Assembly: GCF_002105155.1 (NCBI RefSeq)
Contig: NW_019028982.1
Span: 642,501 to 706,500, forward strand
Source of the DNA: Lobosporangium transversale
Taxonomy: Eukaryota > Mortierellomycota > Mortierellomycetes > Mortierellales > Mortierellaceae
Direction: 5' to 3'
Length of the DNA stretch: 64,000 bases
This document shows, one piece after another, positions 1 to 12,241 of the stretch (position 1 is the stretch's first letter; the number at the start of each line of letters is the position of its first letter). A program made the position numbers and the translations under genes. Below the pieces are notes generated by a model. The model searched no databases, had not been told where the DNA came from, and saw only the letters and a list, made by a program, of their open reading frames with translations.

Positions 1-460
1 ATTAAGAAAGAAGAGGAAAAATGAAAATAAAGATGTTACCATCCTTCATCAACTGTCAACGATCTCAGCGACCATCGCGTCTTTTTTTTTATTGTTCCTT
101 TTGTTCTTGTGCTGTGTGTTCTAGAAGTGAGATTAGATAGAGCAATGTTAATAATAAAGAGTGATTCAATAATACACAAAAACTCAATGTGAACCTAAAA
201 ATAATGTGAGTCTGTGTTCCAGATAAAAGAGAGAGCGCTAAATTAAATTTTATCACATTTATTTGTCTCTACGAATCAAAATCCACCCACGGACTCCAAG
301 TTATTGTCTGTATTTATTATTTCTTTATTTACTTTTTTTTACATGTTGTGGCGATGCGAACATTGCCAAACAAATGGCTGTTCTCTTCTTGTCCTTGTAG
401 CAGCCCTCTTTTCTTTTTTTTTTTGTTGATTTGGAGTTATTATGTTCGACCGCTTGAATG

Positions 461-491
<31 letters not shown>

Positions 492-1331
492 GTCGCGTGT
501 CCCCTCTTCCCAAAAATGGCTCGTTGATTAATGGCTTATGGTGAATGAATATCAATAGATCGACATGAAAATATTATATAAATATATATATACCATATAT
601 ATAGTGTAATGTTACCCTGTTCGCAATATTTATATCTGGATATACATGTTCATGTATTCCACGCTCATCAACCTTATCTATCCTCCTATATCTGGCCTTC
701 ATTTAACCCGCTGGTGCAGCATAATCTCTCTCTGGATATATTTATTTTTTCATTCCTTGGTCTTTTTTATCTTGGACCGTGAGCTTGAGAGCAAACATTG
801 AAACCTGTACCTGCATTCTCATGAAAATAAATGAATACCACATTTTCTATTCCCATTGAGGCACTCACGACCACAAGGAAAAAAAAAAAAAAAAAAGAAA
901 AAGCATCCATTAACCACTTGTTCTTTTATCACTCTCCCTTAAATCTTCCCTCATCTACAGGTTAATAAGGCCAATTTATCTAATAAGCATGAATAATTCC
1001 CCCCTCCCCATCCATCCGAAAGATTTACCAAACGTACAATAATCTTATCGCTTATCCTCGGAAAAAAAAAAGGACGCAGTGCATATGCATAAGATATAAT
1101 ATATTTATACAAGTACAAAGTGAGGTACAAAAAAAAAAGATCTTGCTGCTGTAAGCACTTTCTATTTTTGCCTTCACCAACAAACGCATAGTGGCAATCC
1201 AAAATTTGTTTTTACTCGCCACGCTCAGGGGGTGAGTAATATCACGTGTTGAAAAAGAAGCTCGCGTTCGCGTCCGAGTCTTTTTAATCCTTCTCTAGCC
1301 CAAACTCATCATTCAAACAACCCAATTCACA
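1..1331. other. AT-rich spacer, no gene seen
   Basis: No convincing coding sequence. The stretch is low-complexity and holds A/T homopolymers, including a run of about 28 A near 462-489 and one of about 18 A near 880-896. The short open frames here are phenylalanine/lysine runs created by those homopolymers. The last 100 bases form the promoter of the thioredoxin-like gene that follows. Confidence 0.6.
1243..1248 (+). promoter_or_regulatory. CACGTG E-box upstream of thioredoxin-like gene 1
   Basis: A perfect CACGTG palindrome lies 89 bases before the ATG at 1332. The paralogous gene downstream has the same hexamer 120 bases before its ATG, so it is likely an inherited promoter element. In fungi this hexamer is bound by bHLH factors of the Cbf1/Pho4 type; no factor can be named from sequence alone. 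Confidence 0.4.
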
Positions 1332-1985
1332 ATGAGCCGAATCACAGTAATCAAAGACGAGGCCGAGTATAGGGGCTTTTTTTCTGTGCCTTATGAACGG
1401 TTTGTAAGTCCAGACGAATAGCTATGGTTATACTAATAAAATAAAAAAGAAAAAGTGTTGACTATAATATAAAATGCTAATCGTCCAAAAAAAAAAAAAA
1501 AAAAAAAACTGTATCCTTACTTCATTGATAGATTGCTGTTGAATTTACCAGAGGAAAACCGAGCTCCAAAATGCTAGATTGCTCCACACTTTACCACAAA
1601 GTCATCTTCCTTCAGGTATATCAAAATAATAAAAGAAAAAAGATATTAGTAATAATTCATAATTCATACATCAACCTTGAATTCAATAGAAGTGAAGGTG
1701 ACATTTTTTTCCCCTTTTGTTGCTGCTTTAATAGGTCGACGTGGATGAGCAATCTGGGATTGCTCAAGGGGCTGGAGTGACCGCTGTGTATGTTTTCTCG
1801 TCTTTGTTTCATTTATCTCTTTGCTCGCCTTGTGATATCATACCTAATGATTGACATCTCCAAACTCTCCTAGACCAACTATCCATTTCTACAAGAACGA
1901 CGAAAAGCTTAATGAAGTCCCAAATGCTGATCCTAAGAAGCTTAAGGACACACTCTCTCAGCACTTCGGGTCGAAAATACGCTAG
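1332..1985 (+). CDS. Thioredoxin-fold protein lacking the CXXC active site
   Basis: Four exons (1332-1403, 1532-1615, 1735-1787, 1874-1985) give 106 residues, the normal length of a cytosolic thioredoxin. It aligns along its whole length with the classical thioredoxin at 4636-5445: a beta strand (IAVEFT), then VDVDEQ, then the cis-proline strand VPTIHFYKNDEKL and a C-terminal helix. Where the relative has WCGPC this protein has GKPSSK, and the following helix is about six residues shorter, so both redox cysteines are absent. It cannot be a dithiol oxidoreductase. A chaperone-like, binding or decaying role is possible. Introns 3 and 4 match its paralogue; the intron just before WCGPC is absent, and all junctions are GT..AG. 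Start chosen because it matches the paralogue, whose upstream CAATTCACA context is shared. Confidence 0.75.
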
Positions 1986-2678
1986 GACCGTATTAAGTAA
2001 CAAGTAACGAGAACAAATTAAAGATCTTTGTAAAATATATGATGTTAAAATCTTCACCATAGTAAGAACCTCAATGAGGTATGGGACATAGTTCTTTTAT
2101 TTTTTTTTGGGAGGATGAGCTGGGTTTTGCAGGAGCGCAACATAACGACATTCCTCAGTGTCAGTAGTATCACACTGCTCCCTGTAGCAGTTATCGAATT
2201 TTGCCAACCGTCCGAGGATAAAACGAATCATCTCGAGCCCACTTACTGCTTCTTTCCTCCATTGCGGTTATGATTGAAACATAAGAAAAAAAAAAGCTCC
2301 TCCGAGGAATTAAACTAGAGGATCAAGGCGACTATTTTGTTTGTCAGCAATGGCTTTATCGTGCCAGAAAGCGTACACTCTGACAACACTTCTTGTTGGA
2401 TAATGGAGTATGTGATGCTCTTCTAATACCACTTGTTACATGAGTGCATACCTCATACTACCGTTCATCATCACACCACATCCAGTGGACACTTCAATCC
2501 CGCCTTCCTCGGATGCCTGCAGAAGGCGTGCTGCATTCCTACTACGACAACAGCCACGATCCTCCACGGTCTTGCGCCCTTTCATGAATATCGAGGGTGG
2601 CTATTGGTCCAAAGAGTCCTCTATGAGCTTGTAGTACTCAGTTGACAGCTTTGGAACCACTCTTTGTTTCTTGAAATG
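1986..2678. other. Spacer with a degenerate minus-strand coding-like stretch
   Basis: On the minus strand about 2430-2660 reads as a mostly open frame (STEYYKLIEDSLDQ, stop, PPSIFMKGRKTVEDRG and so on), interrupted by at least one stop and cut at its upstream side by the foldback element. It looks like a gene relic but I do not recognise the family. The remainder shows nothing supportable. Confidence 0.3.
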
Positions 2679-2687
2679 GGGTTTGCC
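2679..2687 (+). repeat. Target site duplication, left copy
   Basis: GGGTTTGCC immediately before the left inverted repeat, repeated exactly at 3067-3075. Confidence 0.8.
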
Positions 2688-3066
2688 TAGGCTCGTACCC
2701 ATCCCTCTTCACTTTATAAAGGTGACAGAAATTCCATTTCCTTTTTGAGTCACCTAAAGTGAAGGGGCTGGGAAAAAATCTTCGCTTATTAGCTGGTAGC
2801 TCAAAAAGGAAAAAAATTGTGCACTTGAGGGAAATTTACTCCGTATATACACAGAATAAAGTTAATAACTGTACTTTTTCCTATAAAAAACACTTTATCG
2901 AGTGCATATACGGAAAAATATTCCTTCAAGTGCACAATTTTTTTCCTTTTTGAGCTACCAGCTAATAAGCGAAGATTTTTTCCCAGCCCCTTCACTTTAG
3001 GTGACTCAAAAAGGAAATGGAATTTCTGTCACCTTTATAAAGTGAAGAGGGATGGGAACGAGCCTA
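2688..3066. mobile_element. Foldback (MULE-like) MITE with long terminal inverted repeats
   Basis: Two arms of about 160-170 bases, 2688 to about 2855 and about 2900 to 3066, are almost perfect inverted copies, with termini TAGGCTCG and CGAGCCTA. They surround a loop of about 40 bases. The element is flanked by an exact 9-bp direct repeat GGGTTTGCC (2679-2687 and 3067-3075), the signature of a transposition event. It has no coding capacity; the two short mirrored open frames in the arms are the same sequence read in opposite directions. A 9-bp duplication with long inverted repeats is typical of Mutator-like (MULE) non-autonomous elements; hAT elements make 8 bp. The transcript would form a very stable hairpin. 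Confidence 0.85.
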
Positions 3067-3075
3067 GGGTTTGCC
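3067..3075 (+). repeat. Target site duplication, right copy
   Basis: GGGTTTGCC immediately after the right inverted repeat, identical to 2679-2687. Confidence 0.8.
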
Positions 3076-3103
3076 TATTTCCTGTAACGACTAATATATC
3101 TGT

Positions 3104-3275
3104 AAAAAAAAATAAAAAAATAAAAAAATAAAAAAATAAAAAAATAAAAAAATAAAAAAATAAAAAAATAAAAAAATAAAAAAATAAAAAAATAAAAAAA
3201 TAAAAAAATAAAAAAATAAAAAAATAAAAAATAAAAAAATAAAAAAATAAAAAAATAAAAAAATAAAAAAAAAAA
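3104..3275. repeat. (TAAAAAA)n heptamer microsatellite
   Basis: About 23 tandem copies of the heptamer T followed by six A, with one shortened unit near 3230. The same unit recurs near 46580 and 63350. It begins about 30 bases after the foldback element. Confidence 0.9.
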
Positions 3276-4635
3276 CTCAAATAAACAACATCAACAGCAA
3301 TAACCCAAGGTGCTATTTAGTACGTGTCATTAAACTTGATCATTACCTCCAGGCGGTTCTTGAATGCATGTGAATGACCCTTCAATTACCTACTATACAC
3401 ATGTGTAATGCTCAGTAGTTGATAACTTTTAAGCAGTATCCGCTGTTGTCTTGAAATATGCAGTAGGAGTGTCCCTTCCATTTACGATGCAGTTCTCTCA
3501 AAGTTGGTTCCTCATCTTTGAGGGCAAAGACATTTCCGCCTTGATTAAAAGAGGCTTTATGCATGTCCACAGGTGCATGACTAAGGGTTTTTTCCAGCTT
3601 ATCGTCGTCGAATTGAAGCCAGGAATAGATGCAGGTCATTTAAGATCTTTATACCTTGGTATTGTTTCCGTCAACGGGCTTGCCAGTGTATCAAAACAAA
3701 GTTCATGGCAGTATCGCTGGGAGGGGTCCAATGGTATTATGGGTCTGTCTCATCATTGCTCCCGAGAAGGCACGAAACGCCTCCTCATAATGAGTCATAG
3801 GTGTTAGAAAAGCCACCTTTGTGCTCAGAATCTCGAAGGACGACATCGTTGTCGTCTTTACCCTCGGCTTCGACCTCATTAACCTATTGTATTTTGCAAA
3901 CAATGTTAATAAGCAAGACGAATTATCTTACAAATGTAAGAAGGCATAAAGGTCACATTCATTAGAGCTGCTATCTCAGTTCAATACGGCTTTCTGAGCC
4001 TTGAGATCATTGTAGAGTCCTTCGTCATCGGTGTCAGTCAAGTTGATAATTTCTTGATAAATGCCATGCCATAGTGAATGTGATGTTGGCTATTTGGAGT
4101 GTTGAGGTGATCTCGATTGAAAATCTAAATGGTAGTTAGTAACTTTGGTCTTTTTTTTTTTGTTTTTTGAATCCTATTTGCTTTTATACATGGCTCTCTC
4201 AATACTTGTGAACTATCATTTTTACCTGCTGGAATTATGCAAACGCGACGACGCGCCATTGTCTTCACAACACGTCTAGGCATCAAAAAAAAAAAAAAAA
4301 AAAAAAAAAATCCAGCACGACAATATTCAGAACGCGCAGATAAAGCACAAGGTCCCTTGCCTATTTGTTTTCTTCATTGGAACAATGCGACAGATAAACA
4401 TTGATCTTTACTTTTTTTTTTTACAAAAGCGATTAGGTAATCTAGAATTCAAATCGTTTTTCCCGAAGGGCAAAGGGCAAAGGGCTGTCTATGCTCGTTC
4501 AAGGATGGTTAATGTCACGTGGGATGAAGAAGAGGTTTGTTCTTCGCGTCACACGGTTTTTCTTCTTCAATCCCTTAATCCATTTAATTCTTTTTTTTTC
4601 TAACCCAAACATCAATTAAACATCTCCAATTCACA
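3276..4635. other. Spacer with possible minus-strand gene relic
   Basis: On the minus strand 3412-3905 contains two neighbouring open stretches in one frame (residues such as MSSFEILSTKVAFLTP, and WLQFDDDKLEKTLSHAPVD), broken by three or more stops. I do not recognise the family; a degraded gene is the best guess. A 26-A run lies near 4285. The last 120 bases are the promoter of the thioredoxin gene. Confidence 0.3.
4516..4521 (+). promoter_or_regulatory. CACGTG E-box upstream of thioredoxin
   Basis: A perfect CACGTG lies 120 bases before the ATG at 4636, matching the position and sequence seen upstream of the CXXC-less paralogue. Confidence 0.4.
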
Positions 4636-5445
4636 ATGGCAGAATCTGACAAATTGCAAGCTTTTAATGACACTCTCAAAGAGTCCAAACATGTAAGTCT
4701 ATATGAACAACAATAGTTATTCTAATAAAATGATAAAAAAAAGTGCTGAACAATACAAAAACTAATTGTTCAAAAATTGTATGTTTCTTTCGTTCTTAAT
4801 TTATTACTTCATTAACAGGTCGTTGCCTACTTTACTGCTGTAAGGACTTGTTTAATAGATCCATAATATGTTTTTTTTTTTTAATATTGTGATTGGATGG
4901 GAAATTATGTTGTTGTTGATGAATAGCTTTCTTCTTTTACATTGTGTGTCTGTGTCGGCCGATCCAATAGCCTTGGTGTGGTCCATGCAAAGCAATCGGT
5001 CCCGAGTTTGAAAAACTCGTAGTTGAGTATCCCAATATCAAATTCGTTAAGGTAAATCAAAAAAAAGACATTAGCAATAATTCATAATTTATACATCAAC
5101 TTTGAATTCGATAGAGGAAGCGAAGTTGACATTTTTTTATTGCTATTCTACTGTTGCTTTAATAGGTCGACGTGGATGACCAAGTTGAGATTGCTCAAGA
5201 ATATGGAATAAGATCCATGTAAGTTTCTCTCATCTTTGTTTCAGATATCGTCATTATGCATCTTCATAACATCATTTATCTGTTTGCTCGCCTTGTGGTA
5301 TTACACCTAATGATTGACATCTCCAAACTATCCTAGGCCAACTTTCATTTTCTTCGTGGGCGGCCAAAAGGTTTTTGATCTCGTGGGTGCTAAGACCGAT
5401 CTGCTTAAAGAAGGGGTTGCTAGGCTCGCTAGCCTCCAGCAGTAG
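4636..5445 (+). CDS. Thioredoxin
   Basis: Five exons (4636-4692, 4819-4839, 4971-5051, 5166-5218, 5337-5445) encode 106 residues. The canonical WCGPCK dithiol site sits at residues 28-33 after VVAYFTAP, followed by the VDVDD strand and the cis-proline motif MPTFIFF. There is no targeting extension, so a cytosolic/nuclear protein that reduces protein disulfides with NADPH-thioredoxin reductase is expected. Exon 2 is only 21 nt. The gene is a tandem paralogue of 1332-1985 and shares its intron positions except the one directly before the active site. It is the likely functional copy. Confidence 0.92.
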
Positions 5446-6137
5446 CAAGCTCTATGAAATTTGCCGGGATCATTTTAAGTGACGAGAACAAAATAAGGGT
5501 CTTTGCTAAATAAAAAAAGGTTGATTATCGTAAAAACCTCAACGTGGTTTATATATAGATATAGATAGGATGATGAAAAAAAAAAAAAAAAAAAAAAAAA
5601 AGAATCTAGTTTTTGCAATCGTGTGGAAGGGAACCCAGGATTGGTTTTATATACGTGTTTGAAAAGAGAAATTTACATATTACACCACTGCACAGATTTC
5701 AATAAATACTTCGGGGCATGTTGCTCAAAGCAATCTGCATGTTTATTTGTAAATACCCATTTATTGTGTTGGTGCCAGCGCATGTTTGTTTATGTATCTC
5801 CAGCCAATGGCCTTCAGAAGGCTCCATCAACTAATCTACTAGTCTACATGTGCAATACATTCTAATAACTGTTGTTTTGGTACTCAGCAGCCAACTAAGA
5901 CACTTACTAAATCTTTCCATCTTTCTTTTTTTTCCTCACTCACTGTCACACTTTTTTATTTTTTTCTTTTTTGTCAGCCCTCAAAACCCAGTAAGGGATA
6001 GCACACATTCAGGACTAATAAAATGAACATTGCCGTCCATAAACAACGCTACTAACAAACACTCAAATAAAACAACCCTTCTTTCTTTGGAATGAACAGA
6101 CCACAATCCAAAGGAGTGAACAGAAAGACAACGAGCC
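5446..6137. other. Spacer between thioredoxin and the NLR gene
   Basis: No gene supported. Contains a poly-A run near 5577-5602 and T-rich sequence just before the NLR start. Confidence 0.6.
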
Positions 6138-9100
6138 ATGTTTGGCACAACAAAGACTCCGGCAAGAAGTGCACTCTTGCCAACACAGGCTCTGAGACTC
6201 TTCAACTTCTATATGGAGGGCACTCGCACCATGAACGACGACAAGGGCATATTGACAGAACTATGCCTCGATGCTGGCTCTGTACTGGCTCGAATTCAGC
6301 AGCCTGCGAGAAAGGCCCTCGCCTCATTGTCTTCAGCTTCTTCAGCTTCGAATGGAGACATGGCATTGCGTCAAGGTATCGCCTTAGCCTACCATGAGCT
6401 TGCTCGCTTATTTGAGCATCTGGGCTACTCAGGTGAAGTTCACAGATATGATAGGAAAGCTGAGAAATGGGGATACATCCAAGGAAGCAGCAACAATAAC
6501 AGCGATAACAGCGGCAGTGGCAACAATACCAACAGTAGCGAGGAAGAAAGCACCAGAACAAGTGGCAGTAGAACTGAGGCAGTTCCAGCACAATTCATTG
6601 CAACTATCTCAAAGGATATATTCAATCACGATGAACCTCCAACAATGGTCAGGCACAGCTTACCAGAACCTGGAGCTCACCTGAATAATATCCACCAGCT
6701 TACATATTGCCTTAGTCTACTTCCTACTATTCCTGTTCTACCAAATGATCTCAATGAAAATGAAAGGAAGTGGCGCCAGGCCTTATCGAACGATCAGGAT
6801 GAGTGTAAGCGACTGCATAAACTTGCCTGGGATGTAATTGGGTTATTCGCCAGCGATGAGATCAAGACCGAAGCGACTATTGCTGAGGTCGTGTCTCTGG
6901 CCCCAGCTCTTGATCAAGATCAGTTCAGGACACTGCTTATGGCTTTGGTTAATGGGATCGGCCGGAATATGATATTGAAGCCCCATTTACTGGAAGGATT
7001 GGCTCAGTTGATCCAGCATGCTCCTCCTGGTTATCTCGACTCGGATGATCTTGTCTTAACTCTCAATACTCTCAGTTCCCGCTTACGAGGCACACATACT
7101 CAATCTGATGATCACCTCTGTCGCCTATCTGCTGCTGTCTCAGATGTGCTTGATGCCATGGTCAGTAACCAGGTCAAAGGCCTAAAGCGCGAACAACTCC
7201 ATGAACCACTTGCAATATACCTCAAGGAGCTGAAAGCCAACTCCGATCCATATTTAGTCTATCAAGCAGCTTATGCCTTCCAAGCTCTACAATATGTTCC
7301 AGACAACGAATCAACAGTGCAAGCCATGCTTCGACGGACATCGGCAGTACTCCGAGGAGTGTTTGGAGCATTAGGTGCAGTCAAAAGCTTAGATCTGAAA
7401 GTCTTCATGGATGAGATAAGCAACATCCAGAAAGAACTTCCTTCTGTAACAGGCGCCATTGATATGAGTCTGAAAGTATACACTGGTGCAACCTCACTAT
7501 ATGAGGGTGGGACGACATTTAGACAGTGTATGGAAGAAGGACTTAGCTTTAGTCACAAGTCAGCATGGTATCCAGCACTGCGTGGAGCTGATGCACTACT
7601 CCAGAGAGGCGAGTTCACTAAGTTCAAGACTCTTGTGTGTGAAGCACCCTGTCGAAATGAAGCAGCATTCCAATGGGGATTATGTCAGAGACTAGGATGG
7701 ATCGCGGCTGATACACGGTGGACCATAAATACTCGACAAGATGCCATCACATTTCTAGGAGAGATCTACAAGAATGACCAAGAATGGAGTGACCATGAAC
7801 ATGTCAAACAATGGATCATACACATCCTTAGTAGGCTATCTTCATTATCACCAGATTTCCTACAAGGTGTGTGCTTCATTCTTTTCTGTATATATGGCTG
7901 ATGAAAGCGCTGGCAGCACCCTGCATATGGTGATTAACTCATTTGTTACATACATCCTCTTTCCCGCTTTTACTTTCAGCCATAGCTGCTCTCTTGAATG
8001 ATCTTAAGACGGATGGAGACGTCAAAAAACGAGAACTATATAAGAAATGCCTCCAGGAGTCAATGATCCAACACTCCTTCATCTCCACACTTACTCCATC
8101 TACAGCTTCACATTTACTTGGCCGCGCGCAAAAGAGGCCTGATGTCGAGGATAGTCTACGGCAACTAAAAAAACACCGGATTGAGGTTGGAAATGACCAA
8201 GAGTTCTACATCCCACAATATGCTAAAGCAAGCCCTCAAGCAAAGGATGACAAGTTATTCTTACTGATGAACAAGGTGAAACAGTTTCTGAATAGTAATC
8301 AGAAAGTGCTACTTGTCCAAGGAGATTCAGGAGTAGGCAAGTCCACATTCAACCGCACTTTGGAGCGCACGCTCTGGGATGCATACCAGAAGGGAGATGG
8401 TCGGATCCCATTGTTTATTAATCTTCCAGCCATCGACAAGCCAGAAAAGCAGCTAGTCGCGAAGCAGTTGCGAGACTATGGCTTTACAGATCCACAGATC
8501 AAAGAACTGAAGACGAATCGGTCATTCATCCTGATATGCGATGGATATGACGAGAGCATGCAGACCAATAATTTGTATGTAGCCAACCGGTTGAACCAGC
8601 CTGGAGAATGGAAGGTCCAGATGGTGATTAGCTGTCGCAGTGAGTACCTTGGATTGGACTATCGAGATCGCTTCCAACCTATGAATCGCAATCACCAAGC
8701 GGATGTTGGATTGCTTGAAGAGGCTGTGATCATGCCATTCTCTGAGACTCAGATCGACGATTATATCGAGCAATATGTCGATACCATGGATCCAATGTGG
8801 CATGCGGAGGACTACCGGCGTGCTCTCAAAATAGTACCCGGCTTACATGACCTTGTGAAGAACCCATTCATGCTATCGATGTCGCTACAAGTTCTACCAC
8901 GTATGGTAGATCCAAATCAAGACATCTCCAACACCAAGATCAAACGTGTCATACTGTATGACCAGTTCGTTGAACAGTGGCTCGAACGAGGCAAGAAACG
9001 ACTAGGCGAGACACTAAGGCCAGAAGATAAAAGAATGTTTCACAAACTATTGGATGAAGGGTTTGCACACAATGGGATCAAGTACCTTACGGAGCTAGCT

Positions 9101-12100
9101 GCAGCGATCTATAAGCATCAGGACGGCAACCCAGTCGTGGAGTACTCATCATACAAAGACAAGAACACATGGAAAGAAAGGTGCTTTAGCAACGAGAATG
9201 GAAGGAACTTACTACGCGATGCTTCTCCCTTGAACCGTACAGGCAATCAGCATCGGTTTATTCATAAATCTATTCTCGAGTACAGCCTTGTACGTGCGAT
9301 CTTTGAGCCACAACTAGCAATGAGCGCTTCTGCAAAGGATGGAGAAGGAAAGGCAACAGCTTCAACCTCTCGTCGACAGAGCGTTAGCTCAATGTATAGT
9401 TTTGAGGGCATGAAGATCAGTGAAGACGAGCAGGAAGTCGATCCAGCCAAAGTTGATGAGAGATCACCTTTGGTATGGAGAAGCTTTGTAGATGAGCCAT
9501 CTATTCTTCAATTCCTGGAGGATCGTGTCTGCCTTGAGCCAGCATTCAAGCAGCAACTGTATACATATGTAGAGCTCTCAAAGAGCGATAGCAAGTGGCG
9601 GATAGCAGCAGCCAATGCGATGACAATCTTGGTTCGAGCAGGCGAACCATTCATCGGGACAGATTTGCGAGGCATCCAGATTCCAGGAGCAGATCTCAGC
9701 CGTGGTATTTTTGAGTATGCTCAGCTTCAGGGAGCAGATCTGAGGAGGGTCAACTTAAGGAAATGTTGGCTTCGTGAAGCAGACTTGAGTGGGGCAAAGA
9801 TGGCAGGTGTGCAGTTTGGTGAATGGCCACTGATGGAAATAGGTGGCAAAATATTGGCTGGAGCAGCTTCATCTGATGGCAAGACAGTTGCTGCAGGTAT
9901 CATAAATGCACCAGATGAGCCATATAAATATTCAATCGCCATGTATGACATATCAACACGGAAGAAGCTTCTAGCTCTGGGGACCGATGCAACTGTCTAC
10001 GTATTGTTATACTCGCCAGACAGCCGCTATATCGCCTTCTGGCATACTGCTGAAAAAAAAGTTTCGGTTTGGGATACAATATCAGGAGGATTGATTTCGT
10101 TAGACCATACAGAGAGAACTGGCCGTGTAGTGTATTCGCCAAGCGGAGATCATCTTGCAGTGGGTAGTGAGTCGTCAGTGTGGGTGTGGAACACCCAATC
10201 AGGCTTGCTCAAATACACATTGGAGGGTCATACTGATACTGTGGAGTCTGTGGCATATTCACCTGATGGACTTCATATCGCGACTGGTAGCCGTGACAAG
10301 ACATTCCGACTGTGGGATGCGATATCAGGGCAGCAGTTGATGGTGATGGATCATGAGTCTGCTGTTCTGGAAATTCTATATTCACCTAATGGCCAGCAAT
10401 TCATAGTTCATAATGCAAAGAGTTATCGCCTGCAAGTGTGGGATGTTGCATCACTTCAAAAAAAACTCGACTTGAAGCATGAATCCTTCATCGCAGGCAC
10501 CCAGTATTCACCTAAAGGAAGATTCGCTTCAATCAGCAATCAGAAAGTATATCAATGGGATATGCAAACAGGAAAACCTCTCCATATTCTTGAAGGACCT
10601 TCCGATCAGATCACTCGCCTAAAGTATTCACCAAACGAAGAACAGATAGTCGCTTGCGTTAGTGACTACACAATATGGATTTGGAACACGATATCAGGGC
10701 AACTCATAAATATACTTTATGGTCACTCTCGTGTAATAACGTATTTGACATATTCACCAGACAGTCAGCAAATTGTATCCTTAAGCTTGGATAAGACGAT
10801 ACGCTTTTGGGATACTCGACCACAACAATCTAACCATGGCTCACATGGCCATTTGGCAATGATCCGGAACATTAGGGCCTCACCAGATGGGAGGCAGATA
10901 GCTTCAATCACTGAGGATGCTACAGTACGCTTGTGGGATGTACGGACAGGATACTCAACCCATACTTTACAGAGCAGCAATATGATTAGAGGCGAAATTA
11001 TGTATTCACCGGATGGTCAGTTGCTTGCTTCCTCATATAAGTCAGGGGCCTACCTTTGGAATGTTCAAACAGGTCAAATCGCCCACACCTTGGAGCTCCA
11101 AGACAACGGCCTCTGGTGGTTTGATTTCTCACCTATTGGCCACCAAATTGCCTCTGTTCATGAGTCTGGAGAGATAAATATATGGGATACACAAACAGGA
11201 ACGCTTTCCTACACTCTACAGAGCAATGGTGTGTTTCCTTTGTATGCGGAATTTTCACCTGATGGTTGTCAGCTCGCTTCGTGTAGCGCGGAAGACGATA
11301 CTCTCAGAGTCTGGACTGTTCATTCATGGAATCTTCAATATGCAGTAAAGCTCGAAGTAGAAAGCTACTTTTTTGAATACACACCTGACAGTCGAAAGAT
11401 TGTAATCTACCCCTGCCAATTCGATATGTGTCTGCAAGTACTAAATGCAGAGACAGGTGAGCGCTGTTACATAGCGCAGAGTGAAGGCTGTAGAGGAAGA
11501 GCGGCATTTTCACCATGTAGTCGATGGATGGCTTTTGGGCCAAGTGATAAAATCTTAGTGATTGATTTGGAATCGGGAGCAGTGCTGCATAGGCTTGAAG
11601 GCAATACCTATAAGATCGTTGCGATATCTTATTCGCCTGATGGAAGGTATTTTGCCTCATCTAGTTCTAATGGATCGGTACAAGTGTGGGACTCAGAGAC
11701 AGGCCAGCGTTTGGTTGAAATCTTATCTGAAGATGGGATTGTTAAGGCGTTTGTATGGAATATCTTTGAAGGAGGCTACTTTCTGGTCACAGGATGTGCA
11801 GATGGCCTTATTCGGATGTGGCAGATTGTGCAGGAGAACAATCAATATCAGTATTACTTGAAATGGAGCACCAAACAAACAACTCTTAATGCTCGTAACA
11901 CAGTTATTCAAGATGTAGTTGGATTGGATGAAGTCAACAGAGAGCTCCTGAAGCAACGAGGAGCTATAGACGAGCAATCCCTTTCATTGGTCACACAAGA
12001 GACATCTCAGTATATTGAAGCGACGCCACCAATGACATCCAACTCCAAGGCTTTCTCCAGTCAAGTGGATTATCATCAAGACCCAGTGGAAACAGATTCA

Positions 12101-12241
12101 GAGGAAGTGATTTTGAGAGAAGGGATATCGCTGACACCACCAACAGGGCCAAGTAGATCGATCAAAGACTATAAGTTCAAATACAGCTTGTGCAGCAAAT
12201 GTAATTTTGCACATGTCATTTCATGCAGACCTCACGGCTGA
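6138..12241 (+). CDS. NLR-like protein: helical N-terminus, NACHT, pentapeptide repeats, WD40 repeats
   Basis: Two exons (6138-7866 and 7980-12241) join in phase to 1,996 residues. Residues 1-560 are helical repeats, with an Asn/Ser/Gly-rich linker near 114-145. A NACHT-type NTPase follows: Walker A GDSGVGKST near 691-699, and Walker B-like LICDGYDES near 758-766. Residues about 1136-1195 carry pentapeptide repeats (A/G-D-L-S/R), and about 1200-1865 hold roughly 14 diverged WD40 blades (YSPDG, LWD). The tail is acidic and ends with CSKC and CRPHG. The layout resembles STAND/NLR receptors, where ligand binding by the beta-propeller releases NTPase-driven oligomerisation. In fungi such proteins are linked to non-self recognition; that role here is inference. 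Unlike hypervariable HIC-type proteins, the WD40 units are not near-identical. Bases 53.7-54.5 kb hold a broken relative. Confidence 0.88.

Noticed and set aside
2688-3066. CRISPR-like or regulatory hairpin interpretation of the inverted repeat
   Set aside because: There is a single palindrome with target duplication and no spaced direct repeats; the mobile-element reading explains all of it.
3035-3280. Open frame of phenylalanine-rich repeats on the minus strand
   Set aside because: It is produced entirely by the (TAAAAAA)n microsatellite and has no other coding character.
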